Below, in pieces: positions 21,194 through 30,843 of a DNA stretch of 64,000 nucleotides. A program made the translations under genes and the position numbers. The DNA is from Rickettsia endosymbiont of Cardiosporidium cionae. GTDB taxonomy: Bacteria; Pseudomonadota; Alphaproteobacteria; Rickettsiales; Rickettsiaceae. Location of the stretch: contig NZ_JADAQY010000002.1 of assembly GCF_015476335.1 (NCBI RefSeq), positions 91,716 to 155,715 of the forward strand, in the 5' to 3' direction. The stretch's first letter is position 1. Every line of letters starts with the position of its first letter. Under the pieces are notes generated by a model. The model did not search any database. It was not told where the DNA came from and saw nothing but the letters and a program-made list of their open reading frames with translations.

Positions 21194-21809
21194 TAGTAAT
21201 CAAAAATTTTCTGTAAAAAATTTATTTTAAAAGAGATAATATAAACTATTTTTATATCTTATGCTCTACAAATATTTAATATACTAAGTAATGTAAAGTT
21301 AACTATATATAGCAAAAATTAGGGTTCCATTCGGATTCATTGAAATTAATAGATCAAATAGTAATAAATAAAGTCAGTTTTCATTACTATGTTACTCAAT
21401 GAATAGTCCCCCAGCTTAGATTACTGTTTTATATGATAGTAGCAAATTTGCATTTTGCATACCTCATTTCTTAATTGTTAAATAATCTGAGTAGTTTTAT
21501 AAATAAGTACTAATTAATTAAAACTCAGAAATTAGCTAAACTGTGTGAAGTCTTAGTTATTAATGTTAGTTCTTGGTTAAGTATTATAACCTTAAAAGCG
21601 ATGAATTCAATAGTATTTATAATCTAAAATTTAGTACTGCAAAATTTTCATACTACGCTTCCAAGGAAATTATTACGATACATAGTATAATACAAGGTTT
21701 TAGAACTTTGTGTTTTCTTAAATAATTATTTTACACATACAACAGGAGCTATAGGCAGAAATTATTTAGATATTTTATTTACTATATCTAAAGAAATCAC
21801 AAGCTGGCG
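21194..21809. other. Intergenic stretch of about 616 bp, no gene seen
   Basis: AT-rich, between the start of mltG and tRNA-Ser. I see no ORF with family motifs and no stable hairpin. It should contain the mltG promoter in its left part. Confidence 0.5.
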
Positions 21810-21894
21810 CGGAAGGGAAGGGATTCGAACCCTCGTTACCATAAGGTAAACACGCTTTCCAGGCGTGCGCTTTAAACCGCTTAGCTACCCCTCC
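21810..21894 (-). tRNA. tRNA-Ser (GGA anticodon)
   Basis: An 85-base class II tRNA with a long variable arm. Acceptor GGAGGGG/CCCTTCC (one G-T pair), anticodon stem CACGC/GCGTG with loop CTGGAAA (anticodon GGA, reads UCC/UCU), T loop TTCGAAT and discriminator G. CCA is not encoded. It lies downstream of hemA on the same strand. Confidence 0.96.
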
Positions 21895-21982
21895 TACTAT
21901 ATCTATTTAATTAGTGATATATTATACTTAACTTTGTATAAGCTAGTTGTATATCTGAATTTTAGTTGATGTTATCTAAATA

Positions 21983-23206
21983 TCAAGCTATTTCTTGTAA
22001 AGGTAAATCAATTTTTAATTTATAAAATACATCTAGCAGCCCAGCAATTAGATCTTTGATCATAGACTCAGTATGCAATTGTGTAGGGGTAATTCTAAGT
22101 CTTTCAGTGCCTCTAGGTACAGTAGGAAAATTGATGTGCTGTATAAAAATATTGTGATTCCTAAGTAACATTTCAGATGCCTGTTTTGCTTTGTTTGGAT
22201 CTCCTATAACTATTGCTATTATGTGGGTATCATTTTTAATATAGCGAATCCCAGCCTGATTCAAGTAATTTTTTACAGAATTTATAACTTGTTTATGTTG
22301 TGTACGCTCAATATTAGAGTGTCTCAAATATTTAATGCTCTCTCTTGCTGTATCTGTAATAACTGGAGGCAATGATGTGGTGAATATGAATCCCTTAGAA
22401 TTTAACCTTATTGCATCAATTAGTACCGTATTAGAAGCAATATAACCACCTATAACACCAAAAGCTTTTGCTAATGTTGCTTGTATTATATCTATTTTAT
22501 CTTCGTACCCTAACATATTAGCTAAACCTGCCCCTTGTTCACCATATAATCCTACGGAATGTACTTCATCTATGTAAGTTAAGGCGTTATATTTTTTTGC
22601 AAGAGCACAAATATTTTGTATAGGTGAAACCGAACCATCCATAGAATATATTGATTCAAAAATAATTATTTTTGGTGTATTGATATCTATTTTTTGTAGC
22701 AATTCTTCTAGATGATCCATATTTAAATGTTTATATATATATTTTTGAGATCTAGAGTTATATATACCAGATATTATTGATGCGTGATTTAATTCATCAG
22801 AAAAAAATACTAGATCTGGTAATATTCTAGATAAAGCTACTAATGCAGAGTCATTTGCTATGTACCCAGAAGTAAATACTAAAGAAGATTCTTTAGTATG
22901 TAGTGCTGCAATTTCTTGTTCAAGTTTAACTATTGATTCTGTAGTACCAGAAATATTTCTTGTCCCTCCGGACCCTATACCATATTTTTCTATTGAATGC
23001 TTAGCAGTATCTATTAATTTTTGATTGTTACTCATTCCTAAATAGTCATTACTGCACCATACCACTATTTGAGTTCCATTAACCAAATATGCATTTGGTA
23101 TATCAGAGATACATCTATTTTTATTCAGTGGCTCAAACAACCTATATCTGTTTTCTGTTAGGATTTTATTTATATAGTCAACACACAACTTATTGTAGTT
23201 TATCAT
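21983..23206 (-). CDS. hemA: 5-aminolevulinate synthase
   Basis: 407 residues, a PLP enzyme condensing glycine with succinyl-CoA, the first step of heme synthesis by the C4 (Shemin) route typical of Alphaproteobacteria. Motifs: WCSNDYLGM, GSGGTRNISGTT, YIDEVHSVGLYG and ATLAKAFGVIGGYI, where Lys247 would bind PLP. The C terminus has RLRITPTQLH. It stands alone with rpoH upstream on the same strand 133 bp away. Confidence 0.97.
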   Translation of the reverse strand: MINYNKLCVDYINKILTENRYRLFEPLNKNRCISDIPNAYLVNGTQIVVWCSNDYLGMSNNQKLIDTAKHSIEKYGIGSGGTRNISGTTESIVKLEQEIAALHTKESSLVFTSGYIANDSALVALSRILPDLVFFSDELNHASIISGIYNSRSQKYIYKHLNMDHLEELLQKIDINTPKIIIFESIYSMDGSVSPIQNICALAKKYNALTYIDEVHSVGLYGEQGAGLANMLGYEDKIDIIQATLAKAFGVIGGYIASNTVLIDAIRLNSKGFIFTTSLPPVITDTARESIKYLRHSNIERTQHKQVINSVKNYLNQAGIRYIKNDTHIIAIVIGDPNKAKQASEMLLRNHNIFIQHINFPTVPRGTERLRITPTQLHTESMIKDLIAGLLDVFYKLKIDLPLQEIA

Positions 23207-23339
23207 AATTGGTTAATCAATTCTTATTAGTTTCATTGATTGCATATCTTACTATTGAGGTTAGTGTATTTTTTTTAAACCAGTAGTAGATGTAGTATCG
23301 TATATCTTTTAGGATATTTAGTATAACGTTCAATATATC

Positions 23340-24200
23340 TTATACTAATCCGGTTAACATAAATTGTTTTACTTTTGCAAAAGCTCTATTCTCTATTTGT
23401 CTTACACGTTCCTTCGATATAGAGTATTTTATACTTAATTCTAGCAACGTTGAAGGCGATTCTTTTAATTTACGTGCTATAAATATTTCTTTATCTCGTT
23501 TTTGCAGAGAATCAATAGCTTTGTTAAGCAATGCTTGCTGGAGTTTAGTATTTTGGATGAGCATGTATTTTTTTTCTTGACCCAACCTGGTTTCTGGTAT
23601 TAATTCTAGCATTTCTGGTGAATTATTATTATCATTTAAACTTTGGTTGAGAGATACATCATGCCCTGAAAGTCTTTGCTCCATTTCTAAAAGCTCAGAC
23701 TCATTTACTCCTAAAGATATTGCAATATCTTTACTATCTTCACTATTGACAGGTCTAGCATACATATTAGATATTTTTTGTTTGATTTTATTCAGACTAA
23801 AGAATATTTTTTTCTGTGCGTTTGTAGTTCCTATTTTTACTAATGACCAAGACTTTAATATAAATTCCTGTATTGCGGCTTTAATCCACCACATAGCATA
23901 TGTAGATAATCTATGCCCTAGGTGTGGGTTATATTTTTTAACTGCTTGCATCAGACCTATGTTGCCTTCTGCTATTAAGTCAAACATCGGTAGTTTATAA
24001 TTTCTATAACCAAGTGCAATTTTTACTACAAGCTTGAGGTGGCTGGTGACTAACTTATGTGCAGCTTCTATTGTTTTGCTTGCGTAATATTGTTTTGCTA
24101 AATCCACTTCTTCTTCGCAGCTTAAGGAAGGGATGTTATTAACTTGCTGTAAGTATTCATATATACAATACTTACTATTAATTGCAGTTAGTTCATACAT
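23340..24200 (-). CDS. rpoH: RNA polymerase heat-shock sigma factor RpoH (sigma-32)
   Basis: 286 residues from the ATG at 24200, which follows AGGTGG. An in-frame GTG at 24206 is the alternative. Region 2 reads HLKLVVKIALGYRNYKLPMFDLIAEGNIGLMQAVKKYNP and then YAMWWIKAAIQEFIL. The RpoH box is recognisable as AQKKIFFSLNKIK (QRKLFFNLR type). Region 4 ends with SKERVRQIENRAFAKVKQ. It directs chaperone and protease genes; candidates for its regulon cannot be read from this window. Confidence 0.95.
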   Translation of the reverse strand: MYELTAINSKYCIYEYLQQVNNIPSLSCEEEVDLAKQYYASKTIEAAHKLVTSHLKLVVKIALGYRNYKLPMFDLIAEGNIGLMQAVKKYNPHLGHRLSTYAMWWIKAAIQEFILKSWSLVKIGTTNAQKKIFFSLNKIKQKISNMYARPVNSEDSKDIAISLGVNESELLEMEQRLSGHDVSLNQSLNDNNNSPEMLELIPETRLGQEKKYMLIQNTKLQQALLNKAIDSLQKRDKEIFIARKLKESPSTLLELSIKYSISKERVRQIENRAFAKVKQFMLTGLV

Positions 24201-24413
24201 AACCACCTAAAATTTTAAGTTTCATCTATTTAATTAATAATCATTTACTTTTAAAATACACCTAACATCGTTATCTTATCAACACATATATAATATCATT
24301 ATATACTAAATATCAATAGATTTTTTATTTAAATATTAGAAATACAGATTCTATTAACTTTTTGATTATGATATAATAATAGCTATTAGTTACTTATACA
24401 TAAGTGTGTTTAT

Positions 24414-25274
24414 ATGGTACTGCTGAGGAACAGAAAAAGAGGAAGTATTGATGCCTTATTTGAGCTGCTCAATATGCTATTTATGATATTTTATAATATG
24501 TTGCCGGTGCTATTACTGATGCTATCAATTTATTTTATATCTCTGTCTTTTTATCCTTTTCAGTCCAGGCTAGTCCTCGGTATTACAGGGAAGATGTTGT
24601 ATTTCAATAACTTATTCTATAGTGAGTGCAACAATTGCATTGCTGGTATTAAGAAAAAGATATTTTTTTATCAGCAATTAGATTCAGAGAATAAACGTCT
24701 GATTTTAGAAAATATTAATTTACACGATTCTCATAATCGATATCTTATGCTAAAAAAGGAGAATGAGCATTTGAAACAGTTATTAAATATTGCATATACA
24801 TTGCCTCCTAAAACAGTTATAGCAAAGATAATTGGTAGATCACTCAATAATCATAGTGCAGGACGTTTAGTCATTAATGCAGGATCTGAACTTGGAGTTC
24901 ATGTGCATGATATAGTAACTTTTAATCGTGCGCTGATTGGTAGAATAATAAATACAAGTAAGCATTATTCTGAGGTAATGTTGATATTAGATCCTAACTC
25001 TAATATTTCAGTTGTTACTGAGCATTCTAAAGAAAAAGCTGTATTATCAGTAAAGAATGGTAACCTTAAAGTGAAATATCTACAAACAAAAAATTCTATT
25101 CATACTGGGGAAAAAATATATACTTCAGGAGATAGTCAATTTTATCCTCCTGGTATTTTAATAGGCAAAGTTAAATATATCGGATTTGATGATATATTTA
25201 TCGAAAAAGAAATAAATATAGAAAATACAGATTTTGTAATGGTTGAGTCTCAAGAGCACCGTATTGTAAACTAA
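24414..25274 (+). CDS. mreC: Rod shape-determining protein MreC
   Basis: 286 residues. One membrane helix at about 22-45, a coiled-coil segment at about 75-115 (QLDSENKRLILENINLHD and LKKENEHLKQLLNI), then the beta-barrel domain with VIAKIIGRSLNNHSAGRLVINAGSELGV-type sequence. MreC links cytoplasmic MreB to PBP2/RodA. Its usual neighbours mreB and mreD are absent here; a kinase-like gene follows after 93 bp. Confidence 0.92.
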   Translation: MVLLRNRKRGSIDALFELLNMLFMIFYNMLPVLLLMLSIYFISLSFYPFQSRLVLGITGKMLYFNNLFYSECNNCIAGIKKKIFFYQQLDSENKRLILENINLHDSHNRYLMLKKENEHLKQLLNIAYTLPPKTVIAKIIGRSLNNHSAGRLVINAGSELGVHVHDIVTFNRALIGRIINTSKHYSEVMLILDPNSNISVVTEHSKEKAVLSVKNGNLKVKYLQTKNSIHTGEKIYTSGDSQFYPPGILIGKVKYIGFDDIFIEKEINIENTDFVMVESQEHRIVN

Positions 25275-25367
25275 ATTAGTGTTAGCGCCTTTTTTGTATT
25301 TAGAATATCTTGTATAAGTAAAGTTTTTATAACATTTAGGTTATTTTATGATTCATCAGTATTAATA

Positions 25368-27401
25368 ATGTATCCCAGTATTAACAGAAGCAGCACTATA
25401 GATGTAGTAAATGATCTTTATAAGATAGATTTAGCACAACATATATACAAGCTTAGTAATGATTTCTGTGATTATTATTGTGCATTTAATATTCACAATT
25501 CTCAAAAATATTTTGCTATAATTTATAAAAATAATTTTTTAGTACCTGTAGAAGAAATTAGTAAGTTAGTGAATTTTAGGGATTGTTATTTAAATAACGT
25601 GATTGATTATTCTATAGTAAGACTTTCAAGAGATCATTCTACTCATTTGGTATCTATAGTAGAATATTATGACTATCATGATAATTTAACAAATATATTT
25701 TTAAATAATAGATTAATATCTAAGTTAGAGTTAGAAACTCTTATATCTAGTCTTACAGAATTGATGTCGAAATTAGGCGAAGTTGGTATCTATGGATATA
25801 ATATACATAGTAGTAATATTATATTGAAAAATGATAACGGCCCTAAATTTTTACTACGTGAATTTATAACTAGCTATAAATATTATTATCAACCTAATCA
25901 CTATATTGCACCTGAGTTTCTATTTTGTCATCCAGCTGGTAGAAGACCTAATAGCGTTAAAGGTGATATTTATGCATTAGGTATATTAGTATTTTCTTTG
26001 CTATCAAAGCAATCTCCATGGGATCAATTCGAGAATACAGAGGATTATAATATATTTCGGCTAGAACATACTACATATAAAACCATAGTTTCAGAACAAA
26101 TAACTAGTAAGATCCCAAACAAAATGCAATATTTTTTGCAATCTACGTTAGAGGATAAAATATCTACAAGGTCTGACCTTTTAGATATTGTTATGTGGCA
26201 AAGCAACAACAATAATCAAAAATTCCTATATCGTGAATTGTTTAATAAAAATCATTATCCATTGGTATTTAGTAACAAAAAATATTATTCTGTCCAGGCT
26301 ATTGCTTATGTGATATTTAAGAATTGGCAGCATTCTTCAAATCTTGTTAATGATGTTCAGTTTAAGCAATGGATAGCTAATATGCAAATTCTTAATAATA
26401 TTCCAGATTTTTTTTATCAAATTAGTAGTGCTAAGCAGTATAATAATATACAAACCATCGTTATGGACCTTAAGTTCTGTCATTTATTAGCAATTTTGGA
26501 TTCAGAAGGATGTATTAGAATTAAAAATATAGGAGTAACAGCAGTAGCAATTCCGGAATTATTTTATCATTTTATGATAACTAAACAATTTCAACTTGCA
26601 GAAGAGTTATTTAATTATCTTATTAAGGAATCTGCTTGGAAGTATTATAGTAATACAGAATCTATAGGCTATGTATTAGAAAAACACAAACAGCTTTTTG
26701 CTCAAATCGTTGAGCATTATAAATATTACTCATCTAGATGTAATTTAGAGACAGTTTTATATATGTTGAACCCTAATATTGGATGTATTAGTAGTATCTT
26801 AAACCAATATATAGATAATATATCTGTTTTGTTGACTGAGTTAGAAGAGTATAGTAAAGAGTATAAGAAAACGATTTACCTGGATCAGTATGTTATTTCA
26901 TTTATTATGTATAGATTAAAATTAGAAAATAATATTAATCCTACTATTGGTATACAAAAATTATCAGCATTATCTAAGCATTATATTTTGAAATTTATAT
27001 CTATAATAAATCTACTACATAGTCAATTACCAAGAATTCCTATCAATAGCTTATGTAATGTTATTACAGACGAACTAAAGATTTTACTTAGTAATATTGT
27101 ATATGATACGAAGTTAAAAAATTCTATGATAAAGCGTTTAGATAAAATAGCTACACTACATGATATAAAGCTTATAGCGAAATTTCTTATATCAAGTAAC
27201 AAGTTGGTTTTTAATGATAATTCAAAGTATATTAAAGTTAAGAAAAAGCTACAGCATATAAAGAAAAAAATGAAAGATTTAACTAGTAATAAACAAGAAA
27301 ATTATAAATTGTATAAAGAGTTAGGAGAGAACATTACTATAATTACTTCTTATATATTATTGGCTATAATTATTCTAGTTTTAACAGTTAAAAATATTTG
27401 A
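25368..27401 (+). CDS. Protein kinase-like (pseudokinase) membrane protein
   Basis: 677 residues. The N-terminal 220 residues resemble a Ser/Thr kinase fold. Recognisable are the catalytic-loop position YGYNIHSSNIIL (143-153), the APE motif YIAPEFL (179-185) and the helix F segment GDIYALGILVFSLLSKQSPW (199-218). The catalytic residues are missing: the HRD Asp is Asn145, the loop Lys is His147, and DFG is replaced by EFI (165-167). About 400 residues of helical sequence without a known domain follow, then a lysine-rich stretch and one C-terminal membrane helix (about 652-674). This arrangement suggests a tail-anchored, catalytically dead scaffold facing the cytoplasm. Ten bp separate it from the next membrane protein and 55 bp then lead to fliR, so the three may be one operon. 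Confidence 0.72.
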   Translation: MYPSINRSSTIDVVNDLYKIDLAQHIYKLSNDFCDYYCAFNIHNSQKYFAIIYKNNFLVPVEEISKLVNFRDCYLNNVIDYSIVRLSRDHSTHLVSIVEYYDYHDNLTNIFLNNRLISKLELETLISSLTELMSKLGEVGIYGYNIHSSNIILKNDNGPKFLLREFITSYKYYYQPNHYIAPEFLFCHPAGRRPNSVKGDIYALGILVFSLLSKQSPWDQFENTEDYNIFRLEHTTYKTIVSEQITSKIPNKMQYFLQSTLEDKISTRSDLLDIVMWQSNNNNQKFLYRELFNKNHYPLVFSNKKYYSVQAIAYVIFKNWQHSSNLVNDVQFKQWIANMQILNNIPDFFYQISSAKQYNNIQTIVMDLKFCHLLAILDSEGCIRIKNIGVTAVAIPELFYHFMITKQFQLAEELFNYLIKESAWKYYSNTESIGYVLEKHKQLFAQIVEHYKYYSSRCNLETVLYMLNPNIGCISSILNQYIDNISVLLTELEEYSKEYKKTIYLDQYVISFIMYRLKLENNINPTIGIQKLSALSKHYILKFISIINLLHSQLPRIPINSLCNVITDELKILLSNIVYDTKLKNSMIKRLDKIATLHDIKLIAKFLISSNKLVFNDNSKYIKVKKKLQHIKKKMKDLTSNKQENYKLYKELGENITIITSYILLAIIILVLTVKNI

Positions 27402-27410
27402 TATATTAAT

Positions 27411-27908
27411 ATGTACTTTAAGATTATTAATGTTATTAATTCATTATTTTATAGAGTAGTAATTTTTTTCTTAGGTGTAGTTGCCTTATTTTTATTCACT
27501 ATAAACTACAACAGTTTTATTTTGTTTATATTGATAATAATCCCTTCATTGTTGGTATTAGTCATAAATGTGAGTAAAAATATGTCGTACGTGGTAGTCA
27601 ATTTTAACTTAATTGGAATATTGCCGTTTTTACTAAAACTCTTTAGTTCTAGTAATGTAGAGGGTGTAATATTAGATTATATCTCTACGAAAGATTTGTG
27701 GTACCAGGTATATTTTACAACAGCTGTAGGATTGATGATATATTTTATATTACCAATAATACTAAAAAAAATATATAAGCTTTTTTTTAATGTTAGGATT
27801 TATTTATTAACCACTCAGTATGTTAATATTTGTGATAGGTGGGGTATTAATGCAGATGATGATACTTTATTAGAGTTTAAAAAAAATAATGATATTAAAT
27901 TAGACTAA
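27411..27908 (+). CDS. Uncharacterised integral membrane protein
   Basis: 165 residues with about four membrane helices (roughly 13-33, 35-52, 63-80 and 98-122) and a polar C-terminal tail ending in the cytoplasm-like sequence NDIKLD. I do not recognise a family. Its tight position between the pseudokinase and fliR suggests a membrane partner of one of them, but this is inference from position only. Confidence 0.6.
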   Translation: MYFKIINVINSLFYRVVIFFLGVVALFLFTINYNSFILFILIIIPSLLVLVINVSKNMSYVVVNFNLIGILPFLLKLFSSSNVEGVILDYISTKDLWYQVYFTTAVGLMIYFILPIILKKIYKLFFNVRIYLLTTQYVNICDRWGINADDDTLLEFKKNNDIKLD

Positions 27909-27955
27909 TAATGAAATTTCAATATAATAAGTCTTTATATATTTTTTATTGATCA

Positions 27956-28735
27956 GTGGTGCAGTGGGTGCTTGAGAGAGAGATTTTAGAGTTGATTTAC
28001 CATTTTTTATTAGTATTAACTAGAGTTGGGGCTGCTATTAGTAATTTTTATGTTATGAATAATGAGTATCTTTTGAAGAGACACAAGTTATTAATAATGT
28101 TTACTTTCACTATAGTTCTATTACCAAATGTAGTCGTATATTTACCAAAATATCAAGATAATATATTGCCTAATTTGGGATATCTTGCTTTGGAGTTTTT
28201 TATAGGTATTGTTATTAGTATCACATCTCGTATCATATTCAGTATTACTCAGTTTATTGACCATCTAATTTCTACACAGTCTTCTTTAGGAGCTTCATTG
28301 TTTTTTGATCCTCATCAAAGAATACAAAAATCTCTATTTTCTAATTTTTTTATTTTATACTTGATATTGGTTATAATGATATCAGATATTCATCATATAT
28401 TTTTATATGCTATAGCAGAAAGTTATAAGAGTTTATCAATATTACATCAGAATGTCCAAATATCAGATATAGGCAATATGGTCGCAGAAGCTATGAATCA
28501 AAGCTTTTTGTTAGCTTTTAAAATTTGTGCTCCTATTATAATATTAAGTGGTGTATTGCTGATTTCTGGTGCAATAGTATCTAGGATGATTCCAAGTTTT
28601 CAGGTCTTTTTTATATTCACACCTGTACAAATCATGGTAATGTTCTGTACAGTATATTTTATCGCACATCACGTAGTCATGAAGCTAGCTGATGCTATAA
28701 AAGAATCCTTTGGGCATTTCACCTCTTTATACTAG
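27956..28735 (+). CDS. fliR: Flagellar/type III export gate protein FliR (SctT family)
   Basis: 259 residues from GTG (a second GTG follows at 27959). Six or so membrane helices. FliR-type signatures are TRVGAAISNFYVMNNEYLLKRHK near the N terminus, ALEFFIGIVISI, the segment SLGASLFFDPHQRIQKSLFSNF with the conserved FDP-Q-Q pattern, and SRMIPSFQVFFIFTPVQIMV. FliR sits with FliP and FliQ in the export gate. No other flagellar gene lies nearby, which is common in reduced genomes where the system is scattered. Whether the organism has a working flagellum cannot be told. Confidence 0.85.
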   Translation: MVQWVLEREILELIYHFLLVLTRVGAAISNFYVMNNEYLLKRHKLLIMFTFTIVLLPNVVVYLPKYQDNILPNLGYLALEFFIGIVISITSRIIFSITQFIDHLISTQSSLGASLFFDPHQRIQKSLFSNFFILYLILVIMISDIHHIFLYAIAESYKSLSILHQNVQISDIGNMVAEAMNQSFLLAFKICAPIIILSGVLLISGAIVSRMIPSFQVFFIFTPVQIMVMFCTVYFIAHHVVMKLADAIKESFGHFTSLY

Positions 28736-28791
28736 TTTATGTATTATTAGTGAGAGTAGAATTTAGTTCAAGGTTTAGCTGTGATTACTTA

Positions 28792-29028
28792 CTATATATT
28801 TAATGCAGCTTTGTATAATTCTAATACTGTTTCGTGTTCTTCCAGTTTTGCTTTATCAATATTTTTAATTCTTAAGATTTCTTTCATTACTCTGGTATCA
28901 AATCCTGCGGATTTTGCTTCATCGTAAACAGATTTGATATCTTGTAATATATCTTTTTTAGTAGCTTCTAAATTTTCTATTTTATCTATATAGTATTTTA
29001 ACTTTTGAGATTCTATGACTTGTTCCAT
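28792..29028 (-). CDS. gapR: GapR-family nucleoid protein (DUF2312)
   Basis: 78 residues, all predicted helix. The family signature is clear: IDKIENLEATKKDILQDIKSV, YDEAKSAGFDTRVMKEILRI and a C-terminal ETVLELYKAAL. In Caulobacter GapR encircles overtwisted AT-rich DNA ahead of polymerases and stimulates topoisomerases. It is nearly universal in Alphaproteobacteria, which supports the taxonomic call. Same strand as trhO, 69 bp downstream of it. Confidence 0.92.
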   Translation of the reverse strand: MEQVIESQKLKYYIDKIENLEATKKDILQDIKSVYDEAKSAGFDTRVMKEILRIKNIDKAKLEEHETVLELYKAALNI

Positions 29029-29097
29029 GATGTTGTAATTAAAAATTGTTAATAATTATGTTGTTGTGATATGCAAAATATTTATATCTTACATATA

Positions 29098-29841
29098 TTA
29101 ATTAATTTTATTGGTTGCTGTAATAGATACCCTAGAATCAAAAACAAAACATTCTCCGCGCCAGTTTTTATGTTCTATTGACTGGTTAGCCAGATATTCC
29201 AGGATTCCACCTTTTAATTGAAAAAGCTGTGTATATCCTGCAGTTTTCATATATGCTGTAGCTTTTTCGCACCTTATTCCTCCTGTACAGTACATTGCAA
29301 TTTTTTTGTTTCCTGATAATAAAGATTTATTAGACTTTAACCAATATACAAAATCCCGGAAGGAATCTGTATTAGGGTGAATTGCTTTTCTAAAATGCCC
29401 CAATTTTGTTTCATAGTGATTTCTTGTATCTATTAATATTACATCTTCTGAATTGATAAAATTATCCCAATTTTCTGAGTGAATATATGTAGCTGCATGT
29501 TTTGCTACATCAATATATCCAACATTTAGCTTTACTATTTCAGATTTAATCTTTACTTTGATCTTATCAAATGGATGCAAATTGCTAAAGCTTAGTTTAG
29601 TATTAATGTTATCTGTATTAGAGATCTTTATGATATCCGATAACAACAGCTTTATAGCTTTTTCTTCCCCTGAAATTGTTCCATTAAACCCTTCATCTGA
29701 TATTATTACTGTACCTCTTATATATTTTTTCTTTGCCTGAAATAATATTTTGTATAGCAAATAATCTTTATCTTGAATTTTAGTAAAACTATAAAAATTT
29801 AAAATTGCAATTTCTTCATTGAAAGAATCCTGAAGTATCAT
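29098..29841 (-). CDS. trhO: tRNA uridine(34) hydroxylase TrhO (YceA, rhodanese-like)
   Basis: 247 residues. An N-terminal acylphosphatase-like domain (GTVIISDEGFNGTISG) is followed by a rhodanese domain: ILIDTRNHYETKLGHF, the active loop AMYCTGGIRCEKATAYM with Cys185 and Cys191, and QLKGGILEYL. The enzyme makes 5-hydroxyuridine at the wobble base using oxygen. The C-terminal Cys-rich extension of enterobacterial homologues is short here, with one Cys in WRGECFVFD. Confidence 0.92.
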   Translation of the reverse strand: MILQDSFNEEIAILNFYSFTKIQDKDYLLYKILFQAKKKYIRGTVIISDEGFNGTISGEEKAIKLLLSDIIKISNTDNINTKLSFSNLHPFDKIKVKIKSEIVKLNVGYIDVAKHAATYIHSENWDNFINSEDVILIDTRNHYETKLGHFRKAIHPNTDSFRDFVYWLKSNKSLLSGNKKIAMYCTGGIRCEKATAYMKTAGYTQLFQLKGGILEYLANQSIEHKNWRGECFVFDSRVSITATNKIN

Positions 29842-29979
29842 GGTATAAAATGTTGATTTTTTATATGTATTAATTCAGTTGCAAGCTTATATCAAATTTA
29901 TAAAATAACAAAATATGATTTTAACTATAAATTCAGCAGTTAGTAAGCTATATTCAAAATCATTTACAAATAAAGAGCT

Positions 29980-30834
29980 CTAATGGAACAATTTTAGGTA
30001 TTTTAAAAATTCTGATTTAGGTGATAATACCAAATATGTGTTATCTTGTAATGCCTCTTTGTATGTAGACAATGATTTATAGAATAAGTAGAATTCAGGA
30101 TCTTTACTATATGCAGAGTTATAAAGCCTTGTAGATTCTTTATCACCTATACCCTTCATTCTTTGAGCTTCCATATAAGCATTTGCGATAATTACTTTTA
30201 CTTCTTTATCTGCTTTTGATCTAATTCTTGCAGACTCTTCATTACCTTCTGCTCTGATTTGTTTAGCTTCTTTTTCTCTTTCTGTTTGCATTCTGCGGTA
30301 AATTGCAGCTCCATTTTCTGAAGGGAGGTCTGCTTTTAGAATTTTTACATCAAGTATTTTAATCCCGAAGTCTTTTGCTTCTTCATCCACTAAATTTTTA
30401 ATTTTATGCATTAATACAGTCCTTTGGTCTGTAAGAAGAGTGTTTAATGGAAACCTTCCTATTACTTTTCTCATTGAAGATTCTAAAATTTTATTTAACC
30501 TTAGTTCAGCTCCTTGATAATTATAGACGGTCTTATAGAATACAATAGGCTGTATAATATGAAATTTTAGAAAGGCATTTACTATAATTCTTTTACCATC
30601 TGAAGCTGTTAACTCTTTAGATTCAGCATTGACATCCAGTAAATGCTTATCAAAAAGGGAATATGTTTGAATTAGAGGTATAATTAAGTTTAAGCCAGGT
30701 TTTTCCACTACTCTCACTGCTTCTCCAAACTGGAAGACTATAGCATTTTGTCTTTGTTCTACCTGAAACAGGCTAGCATTAAGCAAAATGGCAATTATTA
30801 GCAGAACAGAAATTATAGCGTAGATTTTATTCAT
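29980..30834 (-). CDS. hflC: HflC, FtsH-associated SPFH protein
   Basis: 284 residues. N-terminal signal anchor (IYAIISVLLIIAILLNAS), then the SPFH/band-7 domain with QRQNAIVFQFGEAV and VEKPGLNLIIPLIQ. ILESSMRKVIGRFPLNTLLT and the coiled-coil TEREKEAKQIRAEGNEESARI follow. HflKC forms a periplasmic cage around FtsH and limits its proteolysis. It follows hflK by 9 bp and is surely co-transcribed. Confidence 0.95.
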   Translation of the reverse strand: MNKIYAIISVLLIIAILLNASLFQVEQRQNAIVFQFGEAVRVVEKPGLNLIIPLIQTYSLFDKHLLDVNAESKELTASDGKRIIVNAFLKFHIIQPIVFYKTVYNYQGAELRLNKILESSMRKVIGRFPLNTLLTDQRTVLMHKIKNLVDEEAKDFGIKILDVKILKADLPSENGAAIYRRMQTEREKEAKQIRAEGNEESARIRSKADKEVKVIIANAYMEAQRMKGIGDKESTRLYNSAYSKDPEFYLFYKSLSTYKEALQDNTYLVLSPKSEFLKYLKLFH

Positions 30835-30843
30835 TTCTATTAA

